In this document: in pieces, positions 59,975 through 64,000 of the stretch
How the letters are laid out: every line of letters begins with the position of its first letter
Numbering within the stretch: the stretch's first letter is position 1
Assembly: GCA_015832175.1 (NCBI GenBank)
Contig: WJXW01000010.1
Coordinates: 248,001-312,000, forward strand
DNA: 64,000 bases
Direction of reading: 5' to 3'
Source of the DNA: Paraphaeosphaeria minitans
Lineage: Eukaryota; Ascomycota; Dothideomycetes; Pleosporales; Didymosphaeriaceae
The notes under the pieces: generated by a model
Databases searched by the model: none
The model's input: only the letters and a program-made list of their open reading frames with translations
Told to the model about the DNA's origin: nothing
Program-made: the position numbers and the translations under genes

Positions 59975-60685
59975 GACGATTAGTAGCGACAAGGCTTATA
60001 AGACGAACAGTGAACTAAAGCAATCAGACCAGCGGTGCATGACGATGGCACTTCCCTCTGGAGCTTTTAACCGTTCCCCAGGGCTGGGCAGCTGCACTGG
60101 GACGGTTACTCGTATGCAAGGCTATCCGAACTCTGTGCGAAGTCTGCGTAACGTAACCCGTAATCTTCGGGGTAAGAGCACGCTGGTGCCATCCTCACAT
60201 TCTGGACTTTGGCCAACAGCGGCTCATCGGTCGGAAACGCGTGGCGCACAATGCATTACTCATTGACTATGGGGGTACCTGTCCTTTCGCTGTTGTGGAA
60301 GTTCGGAAAAGCAAACGCGGGGTCGGAACGCGCTGAGGGGTCCACATGATTTGGGCTCCGATCGATTGCTCGGCGGCGCTCATTAGGTAGTCGCCCCTCG
60401 TTCAAAGGAGATCTGGATTATCAGGCATGAGTATTTACATGTTGAGGTGGAGCATAACCCATGCCCTATGTCGCGAGGGAAAGAAGTCGAACAGCTGAGC
60501 GGCGAGAAGGAAAATGTACACGAGTCATGTCCCTACCTATGAGCGGCTCTTCACTCTTCACAAGCTAGTCACTCACCACAGACTTGTGAACGTTGAAATA
60601 GTAGACAAACCAGACATCAGGAAACCAATTTGTCTAGTGCATTGCAAGATATTTGTTGTTTCAGATACTCTTTGCATACGACATC
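59975..60685. other. Intergenic region
   Basis: 711 bases: promoter of the BVMO gene on the left and 3' flank of the ligase gene on the right. No gene is seen. Confidence 0.55.
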
Positions 60686-62515
60686 TCACAGCTTCGCGCT
60701 CGGCTTCAATCCACCCATTCTTTGCGCATCCTTCTTCGCCCACTCCTTCACAAAAGCCCTCTTGATCTTGCCGGACTGTAGTTTCGGCACCTCATCGACA
60801 AACTGTATACCACCAACCAGTTGCTTGTGCTTCGCAACCTTCTCTTTCATGAATGCATGTATCTCATTCACTGTGACCTTGCCCTTGTGCTCGTCCTTCA
60901 GAGCGATGTAGGCCCTCGGCCACTCCTGTCCGTCTAGCGTGATGCCCACTGCCGCTGCATCTGCAATTGGATCGAATTCTAGCAGCACTGCTTCAAGTTC
61001 TGCAGGGGCGACTTGCAGGGCGTTTACTTTGATGAGTTCCTGTTGCGAGGTGATTAGCATTGAATTTTGCGATTGTTGAGTGCTAGATTTCGTACCTTTT
61101 TCCGATCAACGATCCAGAACCACCCTTTTCTGCAGACGGCTACATCACCTGATCTTAGCCAGCCATCAGGTGATAGTGTCTCTTTAGTAGCGTGTGGGTT
61201 GCGCCAGTATCCCAGGCAGATATTGGGACCGCGCACGTATAGTTCGCCAGGCTGGCCATCGGCCACTTCTTTGCCATCATCGTCGAGGAGCATGCACTCG
61301 CAATTAGGGTCAAGCTGACCAACGCTTCCGGAACTATATGCTGTCAGTTTACTGTGCGTCTTGGATCAATATTGATGCAACCCACTCGTCAATGGTGCCA
61401 CCGGGCACATGAATGGCACCGCAAGTCACCTCCGTCATCCCCCAGCCCTGCACAATCTCGCAGCCTAGCTTTCTGCTGATCTCGGTCTGGAGTTCTTTGC
61501 TGAGTGGCGCTGCACCGCAGAGAATGTCTGTCACACTGCTTAGATCGTACTTGGTTGTCTCCGGTCTCTTACTGAGCATCACCATGATCGGTGGTGCTAT
61601 TTGCAGATGTGTGACCTTCTGGTCTTGTATAGTCCGCAAGAACTCGTCATATTGGAATTGCTTCATGATGTAGCAAGGAATCTGAAGTTTCTGCGCCATA
61701 GCAATTGTGTACAGTTGACCATATGCATGATACAGAGGTAAAAAGCCCAGCCAGACTTCTCGCGGTCGATCGGTGTGATCCCAGGGCTTCTTCAAGTATC
61801 GCATGTATATTGTTTGCTCGAGGTTTGCGACGAGATTGTGATGGCTGACTTCAACACCCTTTGGCAGGCCAGTGGTTCCTGAAGAGTAGTTGACTGTCGC
61901 AGTGATGGTGGTGGACTCCTGCGCCGACATCTGAGGGAATTCGTATGCATCTGCTTCCGATGTTGAGGGCAAGAACTCCCTCCAGTCGCGACAGCCTGAT
62001 GCGGGCGTGTTCGGTACATCAGAAAACAGGAAAACGCGACCGTCTGGCAGTCCAGCCTTCCGTGCGGCTGCAACTGCGTTTTTAGAGAGTGAGGGATGTA
62101 CAAGAATTATCGATGCTTGAGTGTTCGATATCTGGTGTTTCAATTCTACGTCAAATTAGATACTAGGTTGGTTGACGTGGGCTGTACCAACGCACGTACC
62201 TGACACCGTGTAGGCGGGATTGGCGCCACTGAATATTCTCTTAGATCCCACAATGCCCAGATATGCGACTGGCACAAAAATGTGGTTCGGCGTCAAGATC
62301 ATGACTACTTCCCTTGGCTTGATACCGAGGCGGTCCAAGCCAAGTGCAAGCCGTTTGGACCATTGCAACAACAATCGCGGGGTGAGGTAATGATTCGTGT
62401 CTTGCGCGTCAATCCATATTGGTGTTTCCGTAACTGGCTGTCCTGTTGGGAACAAGTACTCCAGCAAGTTGCATTTTGGAATATTCAAGGAAGGGAAAGG
62501 GCTGGAGAAAGGCAT
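60686..62515 (-). CDS. AMP-forming acyl-CoA ligase, peroxisomal (PTS1 AKL)
   Basis: Exons 62515-62200, 62145-61386, 61333-61096 and 61039-60686 give 555 residues. The ANL-superfamily motifs are all present: the phosphate loop NYSSGTTGLPKGVEVSHHN (A3), GWGMTEVTCG (A5), PGELYVRGPNICLGYW, the hinge region SPDGWLRSGDVA...IVDRKK, VNALQVAPAELEA, and the A10 lysine in PKLQSGKIKRAF. The overall pattern is that of 4-coumarate-CoA-ligase-like and medium-chain acyl-CoA ligases. The enzyme activates a carboxylic acid to its CoA ester with ATP. The end SAKL is a PTS1 peroxisome signal. It is divergent from the SDR gene over 346 bases. The substrate is unknown; a hydroxy acid from BVMO/hydrolase action is an inference. 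Confidence 0.92.
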
Positions 62516-62861
62516 GCTTGAGGTTACTGATGCGCAACGAAATATGAGTGAAATTGAAAGACGCGGAAGCTCGATCACGATGATGCGCCAGACCTCCGGT
62601 AGTAGACTGAAGCGTGATCATCTTGTCTCGCAACTTTATAACGCGGTTGACGATCATGATGGTTAGCTCGCTGCAACAGCCGGGGAAGTCGGCGGGGCGA
62701 AGAGACGGTGGAGCTAGGGCCGAGGATATCGATCTCCATGCACCGAGCTACCCCAGCTTCTTCCATCTACCCCGGCTGCATCAGCCAATATGCCGCCATC
62801 CATTCGTAAACCGGAGTACTTTTTCTTTCTGGTAGGACTGTTTGTAGGAGACTAGCACACC
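62516..62861. promoter_or_regulatory. Divergent promoter of the CoA ligase and SDR genes
   Basis: 346 bases between the two start codons. The genes both encode PTS1 proteins, so co-regulation from here is likely. A CCGTCTCTTCGCCCCGCCG-type GC stretch lies near 62695-62715 (minus strand). No defined site can be assigned. Confidence 0.5.
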
Positions 62862-63806
62862 ATGTCCGATATCAAAAACTTCGATCGCATGTTCCGCCTT
62901 AACGGCAAGGTCGCGCTGGTGACAGGCGGTATAGCATCCATCCGGCATAGATTGGTATGAAAGCTGACATGCTGAAGGATCAAGAGGTTTGGGCCTTCAC
63001 ACTGCAACAGCGTTCCTGCTCGCAGGTGCTAAGAAGGTGTTTGTCTCAGCACGCAAGAACGAAGGAGAGCAGGGCATCGATCAAGCCGTCGAGAAGCTCA
63101 ACAAGCTGCCTGTCTCCGGAAAGGCGGTTGGCATTGCATCAAATGTTGCGGACACAGACGCCATTGAGCGGCTGGTAAAGGAGGTGCAAAAGACAGACGA
63201 GAAGCTGGACATATTGGTATGCAATGCAGGCGCGACGTGGGGAGGCCCGTTCGACCCGACACCGGATTGGGGCACCCAGAAAGTACTGGATCTGAATGTC
63301 CGAGGTGTCTTCAACTTGACGAGACTGTAAGACGACTGAACGCGTTGCGAGAGATGACGACTGACACGATGCGATGCAGATTCGCACCGCTGCTTGAGAA
63401 GGCCGGCACGCGCACAGACCCCTCCCGCATTATCATCGTCTCGTCGACGGCGGGCACCACTGTCCCTCACGTCGGCGAACACGGCACGATCATGTACAGC
63501 GTTTCCAAGGCCGCTGCACATCACTTGTCGCGCCAGCTGGCGGTGGAGCTCGGCCCGCGCAACATCACGACCAACACAGTGGCTCCTGGCTTCTTCCCGT
63601 CGAAGCTCGCCAATGGCTTGATCGAAAACCTGGGAGGACAAAAGTCACTCGAGGACCACAACCCGCGGAAACGGTTGGGAGAGCCCGAGGATATTGCTGG
63701 TGTTATGGTGTACTTGGCCTCGCCTGCCGCCTCGTACGTGAATGGAGAGGACATCGCAGTTGATGGCGGCGTGCGATATGCGGCGGGTAGGCAATCGAAA
63801 CTATAG
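62862..63806 (+). CDS. Short-chain dehydrogenase/reductase, peroxisomal (PTS1 SKL)
   Basis: Exons 62862-62928, 62987-63326 and 63380-63806 give 277 residues. The cofactor motif, restored by splicing with acceptor CAAGAG at 62986, reads VALVTGGGLGLHTATAFLL. NAG is in LDILVCNAGATW, the catalytic Ser in RIIIVSSTAG, and the Tyr/Lys in MYSVSKAAAHHL. The end RQSKL is a strong PTS1. The SKL ending and the neighbour ligase point to a peroxisomal oxidoreductase acting on CoA esters or alcohols, for example a 3-hydroxy- or 3-oxoacyl step, though substrate and direction are unknown. All catalytic residues are intact. Confidence 0.93.
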
Positions 63807-63903
63807 ATACACATGTCACGAAATAGCATTGGAGTTGAAGTTCTAAGCTTTGTATTGCATCTTCAATTCTTCTTCATTGGTATATATCACGAAATACTCT
63901 TGG

Positions 63904-64000
63904 CTATGACCCGTTCGTCTGCGCCTTCGACTTCTCAATTCTCGCCAGCTGGTTCTCCATCGACGTAAACTTCATCATAGCCTCCATGTTCGCGTCACAA
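63904..64000 (-). CDS. C-terminal end of a protein, cut by the window edge
   Basis: The minus strand reads an uninterrupted end, NMEAMMKFTSMENQLARIE then KSKAQTNGS and a TAG stop at 63906-63904. The fragment is charged and helical in character. The family cannot be told from about 31 residues. Its 3' flank faces the SDR gene. Confidence 0.45.
   Translation of the reverse strand, partial: CDANMEAMMKFTSMENQLARIEKSKAQTNGS

Overview
The window is nuclear DNA of a filamentous ascomycete. Almost every gene is split by introns of about 45-60 bases with GT..AG ends and a CTGAC/CTAAC-type branch site. The gene set contains fungal-only families: CFEM, WSC, Zn2Cys6 regulators, SIN-pathway Cdc14 and TRI12-type MFS. 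Intergenic DNA is full of TAGG/CCTA tracts. A Dothideomycete, perhaps near Capnodiales/Mycosphaerellales, is my inference; no marker gene here settles it. All gene models below were built by hand from splice-site phase and protein-family continuity.

Layout. 0.9-20.9 kb is mostly conserved housekeeping: an ERD2-like receptor with a long acidic tail, a large Zn2Cys6 regulator resembling Aro80 with a minisatellite touching its start codon, an adaptin-binding p34/Irc6 homologue, SmD3 and the Gep4 phosphatase on a shared promoter, a membrane protein with an F-box-like segment, Cdc14 and a PAP2-family phosphotransferase. A gene-free repeat-rich stretch (2.0-5.6 kb) holds an AGT microsatellite of about 40 units. 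A pair of inverted MITE-like elements lies at 18.36-18.65 kb.

21.6-35 kb is rich in secreted or cell-wall genes: a broken gene for a conserved secreted protein, a rhamnogalacturonan lyase (PL4), a two-domain WSC protein, a GPI-type CFEM protein and an unrecognised cysteine-containing secreted protein, plus one F-box/2EXR-like gene.

35.9-64 kb is a metabolic island. It contains a regulator with two tandem Zn2Cys6 clusters, an APH-type kinase and an acyl-CoA dehydrogenase (the two halves of animal ACAD10/ACAD11 as neighbouring genes), an alpha/beta hydrolase, a zinc alcohol dehydrogenase, an EthD protein, a TRI12-type transporter, a PRISE-type reductase, a second Zn2Cys6 regulator, a Baeyer-Villiger monooxygenase, an AMP-forming acyl-CoA ligase and an SDR. 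Three of the enzymes (kinase, ligase, SDR) end in PTS1 peroxisomal tripeptides (AKL, AKL, SKL). Together they suggest a peroxisome-linked route: ketone to ester or lactone (BVMO), to hydroxy acid (hydrolase), to CoA ester (ligase), then removal of the hydroxyl by phosphorylation and elimination (kinase plus ACAD), as in bacterial levulinate use and mammalian ACAD10/11. This pathway is an inference and is the main finding. A degenerate CorA-like transporter gene lies inside the island, and a partial gene is cut by the right edge.
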